A stretch of DNA of 34,070 nucleotides. Source: Vibrio splendidus 12E03. Its GTDB lineage: Bacteria; Pseudomonadota; Gammaproteobacteria; Enterobacterales; Vibrionaceae. Each line of letters starts with the position of its first letter. Within the stretch, counting starts at the first letter, position 1. This document shows, in pieces, positions 17,420-25,395 of the stretch. The translations under genes and the position numbers were made by a program. The stretch covers positions 1 to 34,070 of the forward strand of contig NZ_AJZD02000009.1 of NCBI RefSeq assembly GCF_000272105.2, in the 5' to 3' direction. The notes beneath the pieces were generated by a model that was given only the letters and a program-made list of their open reading frames with translations, was not told the DNA's origin and made no database searches.

Positions 17420-18930
17420 ATGCGCCCTAAGGTATTGTTAGTTGAAGACTCCACCTCACTCGCCGTACTCTACAAGCAGTACGTAAAAGACGAGCCCTAT
17501 GATATTTTCCACGTCGAAACCGGCGCGGAAGCTAAGACCTTCATTGAAAGGCACTCTCCACAGCTTGTTATTCTTGACCTTAAACTGCCTGACATGCCAG
17601 GTGAAGAAGTCTTGGATTGGATTACTGCCAACGAAATACCGACCGCAGTTATCATCGCGACAGCGCATGGCTCAGTAAACATCGCGGTAGACCTTATCCA
17701 GCGCGGTGCAGAAGACTTCTTAGAGAAACCCATTCAAGCCGATCGACTCAAGACCTCTGTTAGCTTGCATCTAAAAAGAGCGAAACTCGAAAACCTCGTC
17801 GATAATATGCAAAGCAAATTCGATCGTGACCGTTTTCATAATTTCATTGGCTCTTGCCTACCCATGCAGGCGGTTTACAAGATCATTGATTCGGTAGCAC
17901 CAACCACTGCCAGCTGTTTATTAACGGCGAAAGTGGTACGGGTAAAGAAGTGTGCGCGGAAGCGATTCACCAAGAGAGTCAGCGTAATGGTAAACCTTTC
18001 GTAGCTATTAACTGTGGTGCTATCCCTCGAGACCTAATGGAGAGTGAAATCTTCGGTCACGTAAAAGGTGCGTTTACCGGCGCAACAACCGACCGTAAAG
18101 GTGCAGCAATGCAAGCGCATGGTGGCACCCTATTTCTCGATGAGCTTTGTGAAATGGAACTGGAGATGCAGAAGAAGCTCCTCCGATTTTTGCAAACCGG
18201 TACGTTTACCCCACTTGGTGGCAACCGAGAGATTAAAGTGGATGTCAGAATTATCTGTGCGACCAACCGCGATCCACTGGTTGAGGTAGAAGAAGGACGC
18301 TTTAGAGAAGACCTTTACTATCGTGTTCACGTTGTGCCTATCGAAATGCCACCGCTTCGTGAACGAGGAAGTGACATTGTCACCCTGTCTAATCACTTCT
18401 TGAAGCTGTACGCGAAGCAAGACAAGAAGAAGTTCAAATCAATAGACAAAGAAACGCAGAATCTACTTAAACGTTATGCGTGGCCAGGCAATGTGCGTCA
18501 GTTGCAAAACATCATCCGTAACATCGTGGTGTTGAACAATGAAACGAGCGTGACTAAAGACATGTTACCGCCTCCGATTAATAAAGTAGATGCCGCTACA
18601 TCATCTAAATCAGTGACACCAATTCGAGTAACTGCACCTCAATCTGCAGTTGTTGAAGCACCAGAAGCTAAGTTGCCACCGATTACTCCGGAAGAGTTGG
18701 AACAATCGTCAGTTGCTCAAGCTCACAACGAGCCGATGACGCCTGCATTTACCACAAGCGAAGGTGCTATTCGTCCAATGTGGCAAATAGAACGTGAAGC
18801 CATTCAACATGCCATCAATCATTGCGATGGGAATGTGTTAAACGCTGCTGTGTTGTTAGAACTTAGCCCTTCTACTGTTTATCGTAAGAAACAGGCTTGG
18901 GAATCGGAAGATGAGTACAATCAAGCCTAA
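17420..18930 (+). pseudogene. sypG: Sigma-54-dependent response regulator SypG, frameshifted
   Basis: An NtrC-family activator that would turn on the syp sigma-54 promoters. The receiver domain (residues 1-120) has the acidic pair E9-D10, phosphoacceptor D53 in LVILDLKLPD and the conserved Lys in EKPIQ. The AAA+ domain has the sigma-54 contact loop GAFTGA, Walker B GGTLFLDE and an arginine-finger region. A Fis-type helix-turn-helix is at the C-terminus (LNAAVLLELSPSTVYRKKQ). The reading frame breaks near 17912-17915: one missing base (agc-tgt, where agcGtgt would restore VFINGESGTGKE) separates the receiver from Walker A. With that base restored the protein is 503 residues. The ATG at 17420 has AAAGGA upstream. 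This could be a true loss of function or a sequencing error. Confidence 0.88.
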
Positions 18931-20017
18931 CCAAGGTGTACTCGACATAAACCTTCATGAGATTTGGCTGTTGATCGACAGCCAAACTTTTGGAGGCATA
19001 GAAACGCATGTTTTAGAATTAGCACAAGGCCTGATATCGGAAAGCGCTCAGTATTCAGAGGCTGTTCGCATCGTTCTTTTGACTAAGTTTAATCCTGAAG
19101 CGATCATCGTTGAAAAGTTGAATGCGCTAAACATCCCTTTTAGTTACCTCTCCGATTTAGCCTCATGTTCTGCAGATTCAAATGGCAATAGCGCGACACT
19201 GCTTAAACGTGCCGTTCAACATTATCAGCCAAGGCTTATCCATGCTCATGGTTACAAAGCCAGTTTGGTCAGTAAGTTAATCAAGCTCCCACCTCGTTTC
19301 AACAACACAAAGCAAATCACCACTTATCACGCTGGTGAAACCCCAACAGGTAAAGTGTGGCTTTATGACTGGCTCGACCGTTACAGCAGTTTTCTTTCTG
19401 ATCAGTCGCTCGTGGTCAGTGAGAAGATTAAAGCGAAAGTGCCGAGTAAAACCTATCAATTGAATAACTTTGTTAAAGTCCCAGCTGGGTTAACAAACTC
19501 CTGTTCATCTAGCCCATTCCATGTTGGTTTTGTGGGGCGATTGAGCCATGAGAAAGCGCCTGATCGATTTGTTGCATTAGCCAAACAGTTTCCTGATGTT
19601 CGGTTTGAGCTTTTTGGTGACGGACCAGAAATGGACGTCTTAGTTAAATCGCAGCCTGATAATGTGACCTTTCATGGGCATCAGACCAATATGGATGACG
19701 TCTGGAGCCAAATCGATCTGTTAATCATCCCTTCTCGCTTCGAAGGCTTACCTATGGCGGCATTAGAAGCCATGATTCGTGGCATTCCCGTCCTTGCCAC
19801 CTCGGTTGGTAACTTGCCTCAACTCATCGATCATCAAGTTAATGGCTACCTCGCCAATTCAGAGGCCGAGCTAGAACAGTTTTTATCTTTGTGGATGTCA
19901 TTGACGAGCGAGCAACGTGACTCTCTCAAGAGTAACGCGATAGAAACCGTGAAAAACCAATACTCACCACAAGCTGTTGTCCCGCAGTTATTGGAAATCT
20001 ATCAACTCGACCGTTAA
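18911..20017 (+). CDS. sypH: Glycosyltransferase family 4 protein, SypH-like
   Basis: A 368-residue GT-B glycosyltransferase, cytoplasmic, adding a sugar to the lipid-linked repeat unit. The N-terminal half opens with EIWLLIDSQTFGGIETHV, the GT4-type donor-accepting glycine loop. The C-terminal half has VGFVGRLSHEKAPDRF and the nucleotide-sugar signature PSRFEGLPMAALEAMIRGIPVLAT (the E-x7-E pattern). The start overlaps the sypG stop by 20 bases, so expression depends on the sypG transcript. Sugar specificity is not deducible. The gene after it is sypL, not sypI, so sypI-K are absent. Confidence 0.9.
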   Translation: MSTIKPNQGVLDINLHEIWLLIDSQTFGGIETHVLELAQGLISESAQYSEAVRIVLLTKFNPEAIIVEKLNALNIPFSYLSDLASCSADSNGNSATLLKRAVQHYQPRLIHAHGYKASLVSKLIKLPPRFNNTKQITTYHAGETPTGKVWLYDWLDRYSSFLSDQSLVVSEKIKAKVPSKTYQLNNFVKVPAGLTNSCSSSPFHVGFVGRLSHEKAPDRFVALAKQFPDVRFELFGDGPEMDVLVKSQPDNVTFHGHQTNMDDVWSQIDLLIIPSRFEGLPMAALEAMIRGIPVLATSVGNLPQLIDHQVNGYLANSEAELEQFLSLWMSLTSEQRDSLKSNAIETVKNQYSPQAVVPQLLEIYQLDR

Positions 20018-20086
20018 TTCTAGCCTTAGTCGATAACTGGTTATTTGAGCTTGATAATTTAAGTGCTTTAGTCAGTTTTATACTGA

Positions 20087-20101
20087 TTCTCAAAATGATA
20101 A
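20087..20101. promoter_or_regulatory. SypG-type activator box upstream of sypL
   Basis: TTCTCAAAATGATAA matches TTCTCANNNTGMDWN at all constrained positions and ends 71 bp before a -24 element. Confidence 0.7.
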
Positions 20102-20172
20102 AACTCACCTCAAGGCTACGCCCTCACTTAATAATCCAACATTAAATCAGTCAGTTAAACAAAATTCATAAC

Positions 20173-20188
20173 TGGCACTCACTTTGCA
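20173..20188 (+). promoter_or_regulatory. Sigma-54 promoter of the sypL gene
   Basis: TGGCACTCACTTTGCA is a full match to the -24/-12 consensus with GG-N10-GC. It is the cleanest sigma-54 element in the window. In V. fischeri the corresponding promoter precedes sypI. Confidence 0.85.
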
Positions 20189-20268
20189 ATCTTTAACATC
20201 AGGCGTAACTGCGTCTTAAAAGATTACGAGCCGAGTCATTAAGAGTTTATTTGCCAATAGAGGTCACA

Positions 20269-21645
20269 ATGGTCAACCCTGAAGCCAATAGATTGCCAGT
20301 CATCATCACGATCAGCACCTTGTGTGTTGGGCTTGGTGTTGTTTGGTACTTTGTGCCTCATCCCGTTGTCATTGTGGCGCTCGCTCTTGTGCCATTAGCC
20401 GGCTTATTCGTGTTAAACAAGACATTCTGGTTAGTTCTATTGTTCGTTGTCTTTTCATTTTTCCGAATTCACGAAGCCATACCTCAGCTCTATTCGTTAA
20501 AAATACCGTTGATGCTTTCATTAGGCGCTCTGTCGGCTCTTCTCTGGCATGCATTAATCAGTAAAGAACTTAAAATCTTCTGGCACCCTTGTTTAAACTG
20601 GCTCGCCATATTCTGGGTGCTGGTTTTCATTGGTATTATCTTCGCGTCCAACAGGCCCATAGCACTGGCAGAATTCAAAGGCGTTTATTGGAAAATCATA
20701 GTGATGACGCTTGCGATTACTTGGCTAGTAAATACCACGGAAAATCTCGCAAAAACCGCGATGACGATTATCTACGCTGGCGCTTTAGTCAGCTCTATTG
20801 CCGTGTACAACTCAGTAAATGGTATTGGGCTTGTCGAGGGCTCACGCGTGACTATTGGCCGCGATTTTGGCTCTATGTTAGGCGACCCGAACGACCTAGC
20901 GTTGGTTCTGATGTTCCCACTGGCTTTTACGATAAGCCAAGCCACTACGTCTGGCATCTCAAGGTCCAAACGTTTAATCAGTGCCTTAGTTTGTCTGTTA
21001 CTGCTCGCCGCCATTATTGCCACTCAAAGCCGTGGCGGACTACTGGGTTGTATTGCCGTGATTGGTATTTTTGCGTGGAAGCTAGTGCGCTCTAAAGTCC
21101 TGTTAATCTCGGTAGGATCTGTCACGGCCGTGGTGCTTTATTTAGTTGCTGGTATCTCAGACAGATCTTCTGGTGGTGCAGCTGAACAAGGTATCGATGA
21201 ATCTGCAATGGGTCGAATCTATGCTTGGGAAGCGGCAGTAAAAATGGCAGTTGAAAATCCACTGACTGGTGTAGGGTTGAACAACTTCTTCTCGAACTAC
21301 TTCTTTTATAGTTCGCACTGGGACGGACTGAATCACGCCGTTCACAGTACTTGGTTTGGTGTGTTAGCAGAAACAGGCTTTATTGGTCTGATCATTTTTG
21401 TCTGCCTTATCGTTTCTTTGATCAAAACCTCTCGCTCTACGCTAGCGAGATTAAAAAACTCGACCACAGAAATCGCACCCGAGCTTAATGCGGTCGCCTA
21501 TGCGATCTATGCAGGTTTGATTGGCACAATCGTGTCGGGGACATTTTTGACTCAAGGCTTCAACTGGCCGATTTATATCCTCGCAGCACTCACAGTTTGC
21601 GTCTCAAACGTATCTCAAACTGCCTGTCAAAATGAGAAAACCTAA
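20269..21645 (+). CDS. sypL: O-antigen ligase/polymerase family membrane protein, SypL-like
   Basis: A 458-residue inner membrane protein with about 11-12 hydrophobic helices and the Wzy_C/O-antigen-ligase signature. The region ATQSRGGLLGCIAVIGIFAW is followed by a periplasmic loop (AMGRIYAWEAAVKMAVENPL, TGVGLNNFFSNYF, then HAVHSTWFGVLAETGFIGLI) carrying the conserved Arg and His expected of these enzymes. It should polymerise or ligate the repeat units on the periplasmic side. I place the start at the ATG at 20269, with TAGAGG five bases upstream, rather than the TTG at 20251. Ligase and polymerase cannot be told apart from sequence alone. Confidence 0.87.
   Translation: MVNPEANRLPVIITISTLCVGLGVVWYFVPHPVVIVALALVPLAGLFVLNKTFWLVLLFVVFSFFRIHEAIPQLYSLKIPLMLSLGALSALLWHALISKELKIFWHPCLNWLAIFWVLVFIGIIFASNRPIALAEFKGVYWKIIVMTLAITWLVNTTENLAKTAMTIIYAGALVSSIAVYNSVNGIGLVEGSRVTIGRDFGSMLGDPNDLALVLMFPLAFTISQATTSGISRSKRLISALVCLLLLAAIIATQSRGGLLGCIAVIGIFAWKLVRSKVLLISVGSVTAVVLYLVAGISDRSSGGAAEQGIDESAMGRIYAWEAAVKMAVENPLTGVGLNNFFSNYFFYSSHWDGLNHAVHSTWFGVLAETGFIGLIIFVCLIVSLIKTSRSTLARLKNSTTEIAPELNAVAYAIYAGLIGTIVSGTFLTQGFNWPIYILAALTVCVSNVSQTACQNEKT
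21624..21638. promoter_or_regulatory. Near-match SypG box within the 3' end of sypL
   Basis: On the minus strand this reads TTCTCATTTTGACAG, one mismatch from TTCTCANNNTGMDWN. An overlapping plus-strand half-site (ATCTCAAACTGCCTG at 21612-21626) has two mismatches. The sites end about 48 bp before a weak -24/-12 element ahead of sypM. Confidence 0.45.
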
Positions 21646-21686
21646 AAGCTATATTTTAACTCATTGAAAATATTATATTTATTAAA

Positions 21687-21702
21687 TGGCACAGTATATG
21701 AA
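21687..21702 (+). promoter_or_regulatory. Weak candidate sigma-54 promoter of sypM
   Basis: TGGCACAGTATATGAA has a perfect -24 half, but the -12 half is ATGAA where TTGCA is expected. The spacing is right and it lies 36 bp before the sypM ATG. It may be low-activity or decayed. Confidence 0.4.
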
Positions 21703-21737
21703 AGTACTTCTATATAACAAAACAGAGGATTTTCATT

Positions 21738-22523
21738 ATGACGTCAGTATCTATACATCAATTCAAACATTGGCTTAAGTTTCATCCTAATTCTCGAATT
21801 AGAAATGTGTTTTTCATTTTGAAAAACATCAGAAGCGCAGAGCTACCTACCCCTCAAATACTTAATCGTTGTCTATATCAAGCACACAAGCTAGTGGTGA
21901 ATTTGGTTTCTGGCTTTACGCGATTCTTCTACTGGACTCCGGCATTCAAAGGTCGTGTGGCTCAATGTGGCAAACGCCTGTATTTGTATGGTGGTCTACC
22001 TTTCGTCAGCGGTCCGGTACAAATTTCGATTGGCGATAACTGCCGTATCTCTGGCCACACGACTTTCTCTGGTTGTACTCAGCCACTTGAAGGCTTGGAA
22101 CACCCACTATTGTCGATTGGTAACAACGTCGACATCGGTTGGCAGTCGACTATCGCTGTTGGAGGTAAAGTGGTTATCTCTGACAACGTACGAATCGCAG
22201 GCGGCGCTTTCCTATTTGGATACTCTGGACACCCGCTTGATGCAAAACGCCGAGCGCTAGGTGAAGGTGACGACCCTCAGCAAATCGGCGACATCATTCT
22301 TGAACCCGATGTTTGGCTGGGCACTAATGTGACGGTTAAAGGTGGCGTAACCATCGGCGAAGGTGCCGTAATAGCCGCAGGCAGCGTAGTAACAAAGAAC
22401 ATCCCGGCCTTTGCAATCGCAGGCGGTAACCCAGCTCGAGTTGTCGGTCACATTAAACCCGTTGAAGTGACAGAATCCGATATGTTCGATTCGTTAGAGA
22501 CTCATGGAGGTGACCATGCGTGA
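21738..22523 (+). CDS. sypM: Hexapeptide-repeat acyltransferase, SypM-like
   Basis: A 261-residue protein with a left-handed beta-helix acetyltransferase domain. From about residue 95 the hexapeptide pattern is visible (ISIGDNCRISGHTTF, LSIGNNVDIGWQSTIAVGG, VVISDNVRIAGGAFL), then the C-terminal DVWLGTNVTVKGGVTIGEGA, GSVVTKNIPAFAIAGGNPAR typical of maltose/galactoside acetyltransferases. The N-terminal 90 residues are not hexapeptide and contain no clear membrane helix. It would O-acetylate a sugar in the repeat unit using acetyl-CoA. The start has AGAGGA upstream. Its stop overlaps the sypN start by eight bases. Confidence 0.9.
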   Translation: MTSVSIHQFKHWLKFHPNSRIRNVFFILKNIRSAELPTPQILNRCLYQAHKLVVNLVSGFTRFFYWTPAFKGRVAQCGKRLYLYGGLPFVSGPVQISIGDNCRISGHTTFSGCTQPLEGLEHPLLSIGNNVDIGWQSTIAVGGKVVISDNVRIAGGAFLFGYSGHPLDAKRRALGEGDDPQQIGDIILEPDVWLGTNVTVKGGVTIGEGAVIAAGSVVTKNIPAFAIAGGNPARVVGHIKPVEVTESDMFDSLETHGGDHA

Positions 22524-23634
22524 TTTAATCGTATTTGGTGAAGACTTTGGTGGCCTACCTTCATCGACTCAACATTTAGTTCGTCACCTGGCTAAGCAAC
22601 ACAAAGTCTTATGGGTCAACTCAATTGGCCTAAGACAACCGAAGCTGTCCGCCAAAGATGTAAACCGAGCGTTCAACAAGTTGTTTGGTAAAACCAAGGC
22701 CGTTACTCAAAACATGCTCGACTCTGAGGGACACGACAACATTACTATCGTTAACTTAAAGACAATCCCTGCGCCTGCTTCTAAATTTTCTAGAAAGTTG
22801 GCTCAGCAAATGATGTTGCACCAACTAAAACCAGTGATTGCAGAGCTTAATCTTAACGCGCCTATCCTATGGACTTCTCTTCCGACTGCTGTTGATCTGT
22901 GCGGACACTTAGGCGAGTCATCTGTGGTTTATTACTGCGGCGATGATTTTAGCGCGCTGGCTGGTGTTGATCATGACACCGTTGCACAGCACGAATCAGA
23001 GTTAATCGATAAAGCGACGCTTATATTCGCGGCTAGCAAAAAATTGATGGATAAATTTCCAAAACATAAAGCGCACTTGCTACCACACGGCGTCGACGTA
23101 GACCTATTTTCAACACCCGCACCCAGAGCGAATGATTTACCAAGCAACCACCGCCCTATTGCTGGTTTTTATGGCAGCCTTTCTAAATGGCTGGATTATG
23201 AAATGATTGGTCAAGTTGCGAATGCGATGCCGGAATGGGACTTTGTTTTCATTGGCCCAAACGAGCTTGATACGCTCATGCTGTCTAAGTTGAGTAACGT
23301 ACATTACCTTGGCCCTCGTCCACACCACACGCTGCCAAGCTATTCTCAACACTGGGATGTGAGCTTGCTGCCGTTTGTTGATAACGAGCAGATCCGAGCT
23401 TGTAGCCCACTCAAACTAATGGAATACCTAGCGGCGGGCACACCCATTATCACAACACCGTTCCCTGCTTTGGTTCCATATCAAGAGCACGTAACGACTG
23501 TTGGTAGTGCGAACCAAATGATTTGGGCGCTTGATCATGCACGCCAACTGAACGATTCACCTATCTCTGTCGTCGAACAAGACAGCTGGCAAAACCGTGG
23601 TAACTTCGTACATTGGATGTTGGAGCTATTATGA
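22516..23634 (+). CDS. sypN: Glycosyltransferase, GT-B type, SypN-like
   Basis: A 372-residue GT-B glycosyltransferase. I use the ATG at 22516 because GGAGG lies just upstream; the ATG at 22504 would place that ribosome binding site inside the coding sequence. The N-terminus MRDLIVFGEDFGGLPSSTQH and the C-terminal half (GFYGSLSKWLDYEMIG, FIGPNELDTLML, LLPFVDNEQIRACSPLKLME, then YLAAGTPIITTPFP) match family-4-like or teichuronic/TuaH-like transferases. It overlaps sypM and is coupled to sypO by ATGA. Sugar specificity is unknown. Confidence 0.88.
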   Translation: MRDLIVFGEDFGGLPSSTQHLVRHLAKQHKVLWVNSIGLRQPKLSAKDVNRAFNKLFGKTKAVTQNMLDSEGHDNITIVNLKTIPAPASKFSRKLAQQMMLHQLKPVIAELNLNAPILWTSLPTAVDLCGHLGESSVVYYCGDDFSALAGVDHDTVAQHESELIDKATLIFAASKKLMDKFPKHKAHLLPHGVDVDLFSTPAPRANDLPSNHRPIAGFYGSLSKWLDYEMIGQVANAMPEWDFVFIGPNELDTLMLSKLSNVHYLGPRPHHTLPSYSQHWDVSLLPFVDNEQIRACSPLKLMEYLAAGTPIITTPFPALVPYQEHVTTVGSANQMIWALDHARQLNDSPISVVEQDSWQNRGNFVHWMLELL

Positions 23635-25055
23635 ATAATCTGAAATTGCGGTTATTAGTTATCATCAATGCGATGTGGCGCCAACGCTACGTTATCGTTC
23701 TTCCAATGCTTATTTTGCCCTTTGTAGGCTTTGGTGTGAGCAAGTTAGCTCCTACTAAATATGACGCGCATACCAGTATGTTGATTCAAGAAACGGCCAA
23801 GATGAATCCATTCTTGGAAGACATCGCCGTTTCGACCATGCTCAAAGACCGACTTAATGCATTGAGAACACTGCTTCACAGTCGACATGTGCTTTACTCG
23901 GTCGCTGATGAACTGCAATTAACCACGCCAGATATGCCTGAAATTGAGAAACAAGAGATCATTACAGACCTGTCTCAGCGTTTATCGGTGACTCAGCTTG
24001 GGAAAGACTTTCTAAAGATCAGTTTAACGTCCAACACTCCAACTGGAATGGAGGCGACGCTGCGCTCGGTGAGTGAACATTTCATTGAACAGTTGCTCGC
24101 GCCGGAACGCTCATCGATTGAAGACTCAAGTAACTTCTTAAAAATTCATATCGACAAACGTCGTATTGAACTTGAAACAGCAGAAGAAGCATTGGCCTTG
24201 TACATGAACGAACACGTGCAATCGACGCCAGAAGTACAAAGCCAAAGCTTAAACCGCTTAGCTTCACTCAAACAAACACTGGCGGAAAAAGAGGCAGAGT
24301 TATCGGGTGTCGAAAAAAGTTTAGGGTCAATCGACCAACAACTTTCACGAACCAACCCTGTGATCGGTAAATTAGAAGACCAGATCATCGACATTCGAAG
24401 TGACCTAACCTTGTTACAAGCAAAATACACGGACAAACACAGTGCTGTGCAAGCTAAAGTGCGTGAGTTAGACAGACTAGAGAATGAACGTAAGAGTTTG
24501 CTCGAGGTAACTCAGCCAACGATGAACAGCGACCAACTTTGGGACATCGCAAGTAGTACGACACTGAACAAACTTTCTGATACCCAACCTCTTCTGGTCA
24601 CTCAATTACATAGCCTACAGCTGGTTCGTGCTCGCTTTGAGTCTTTAACCGAAGAGACCAAAAGCCTTCGTACTATGATTTTCGAATTAGAACACAAGGC
24701 GAATAACTTCGGCGAAAATGCAAAAGAGATGTACCGCCTTAAACGTCAAGTTGAAATCAAACGTCAACTATATGATGAACTGACAGAGCGTTATGAAATG
24801 GCTCAGCTAACGGGTTCGCTTGGTGTATTCGAGCAAAACAAACGTGTGAAGATTATTGATTTGCCTTTCACACCGAGTATCAAATCTAACATGCCGACTT
24901 TTGTCTTTATTCTGGCTGGATTTGTCGCAGGCATCGGATTGGGCATTGGTCTGGCGATATTGTTTGAGTTGTTCGATTCTACAATCAAACGTAAAACCGA
25001 AATCGAAGATATTTTAGGTGTCCCAGTAATAACGGTAATTCCTAAAATGAGCTAG
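23631..25055 (+). CDS. sypO: Wzz/GumC-type chain-length and export protein, SypO-like
   Basis: A 474-residue inner membrane co-polymerase. The Wzz domain begins after the first membrane helix (YVIVLPMLILPFVGFGVSKL), with a long periplasmic coiled coil over about residues 190-400. A proline-rich segment (IDLPFTPSIKSNMP) precedes the second membrane helix (FVFILAGFVAGIGLGIGLAI), and a short cytoplasmic tail follows (ELFDSTIKRKTEIEDILG). There is no fused kinase; SypD would be its separate P-loop partner. The start at 23631 overlaps the sypN stop by ATGA and has TTGGAG upstream; the in-frame ATG at 23613 is less likely. A terminator follows at 25101-25126. Confidence 0.9.
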   Translation: MNNLKLRLLVIINAMWRQRYVIVLPMLILPFVGFGVSKLAPTKYDAHTSMLIQETAKMNPFLEDIAVSTMLKDRLNALRTLLHSRHVLYSVADELQLTTPDMPEIEKQEIITDLSQRLSVTQLGKDFLKISLTSNTPTGMEATLRSVSEHFIEQLLAPERSSIEDSSNFLKIHIDKRRIELETAEEALALYMNEHVQSTPEVQSQSLNRLASLKQTLAEKEAELSGVEKSLGSIDQQLSRTNPVIGKLEDQIIDIRSDLTLLQAKYTDKHSAVQAKVRELDRLENERKSLLEVTQPTMNSDQLWDIASSTTLNKLSDTQPLLVTQLHSLQLVRARFESLTEETKSLRTMIFELEHKANNFGENAKEMYRLKRQVEIKRQLYDELTERYEMAQLTGSLGVFEQNKRVKIIDLPFTPSIKSNMPTFVFILAGFVAGIGLGIGLAILFELFDSTIKRKTEIEDILGVPVITVIPKMS

Positions 25056-25100
25056 TCAGCTTTAAAATCAAACCTTATCTGAGGTTTACTTCCTTACAGC

Positions 25101-25126
25101 AAACGCCAACACTCGCTTGGCGTTTT
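25101..25126 (+). terminator. Intrinsic terminator after sypO
   Basis: AAACGCCAA (25101-25109) pairs with TTGGCGTTT (25117-25125) around CACTCGC and runs into T residues. It ends the sypM-N-O transcript. Confidence 0.82.
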
Positions 25127-25215
25127 ACTTGTCTACCCCCCAAACTCTTAAATCCAATTCCTATTTTCCCTAAGCCCTATGATCCGAACAGCCATTCAAT
25201 CGCATTTTGTTTTGA

Positions 25216-25230
25216 TTCCCATTTTGAGAA
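25216..25230. promoter_or_regulatory. SypG-like activator box upstream of sypP
   Basis: TTCCCATTTTGAGAA has one mismatch to TTCTCANNNTGMDWN and is nearly palindromic: the other strand (TTCTCAAAATGGGAA) also has one mismatch. It ends 58 bp before the -24 element. Confidence 0.6.
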
Positions 25231-25288
25231 ATTGAGTACTCTACAAAATAAAACACAATAAGCCATTGAATATATTCATTTATTTAGT

Positions 25289-25304
25289 TGGCACGACTTC
25301 TGCA
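25289..25304 (+). promoter_or_regulatory. Sigma-54 promoter of the sypPQR operon
   Basis: TGGCACGACTTCTGCA has GG-N10-GC and matches the consensus except one base before GC. It drives sypP, sypQ and sypR, which have no other promoter that I can see. Confidence 0.8.
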
Positions 25305-25395
25305 ATCTCCTTGTGTAGTTAAACGTTTTAAAGAATTTATTTCTATATAAACGTCAGAAAGGCGAAACAAGAATTACAAAGGCAGGGTCTAAATT

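Larger units (their letters stand above)
25056..25395. other. Intergenic region of 340 bp: terminator, SypG box and sigma-54 promoter
   Basis: It holds the sypO terminator (25101-25126), a SypG-like box (25216-25230) and a sigma-54 element (25289-25304), then a leader of about 80 nt before the sypP ATG at 25396. No open frame is apparent. Confidence 0.7.

Noticed and set aside
20589..21095. Open frame of 168 codons overlapping sypL
   Set aside because: Out-of-frame shadow of a conserved membrane protein, rich in Trp/Arg/Tyr in a pattern typical of shifted frames.
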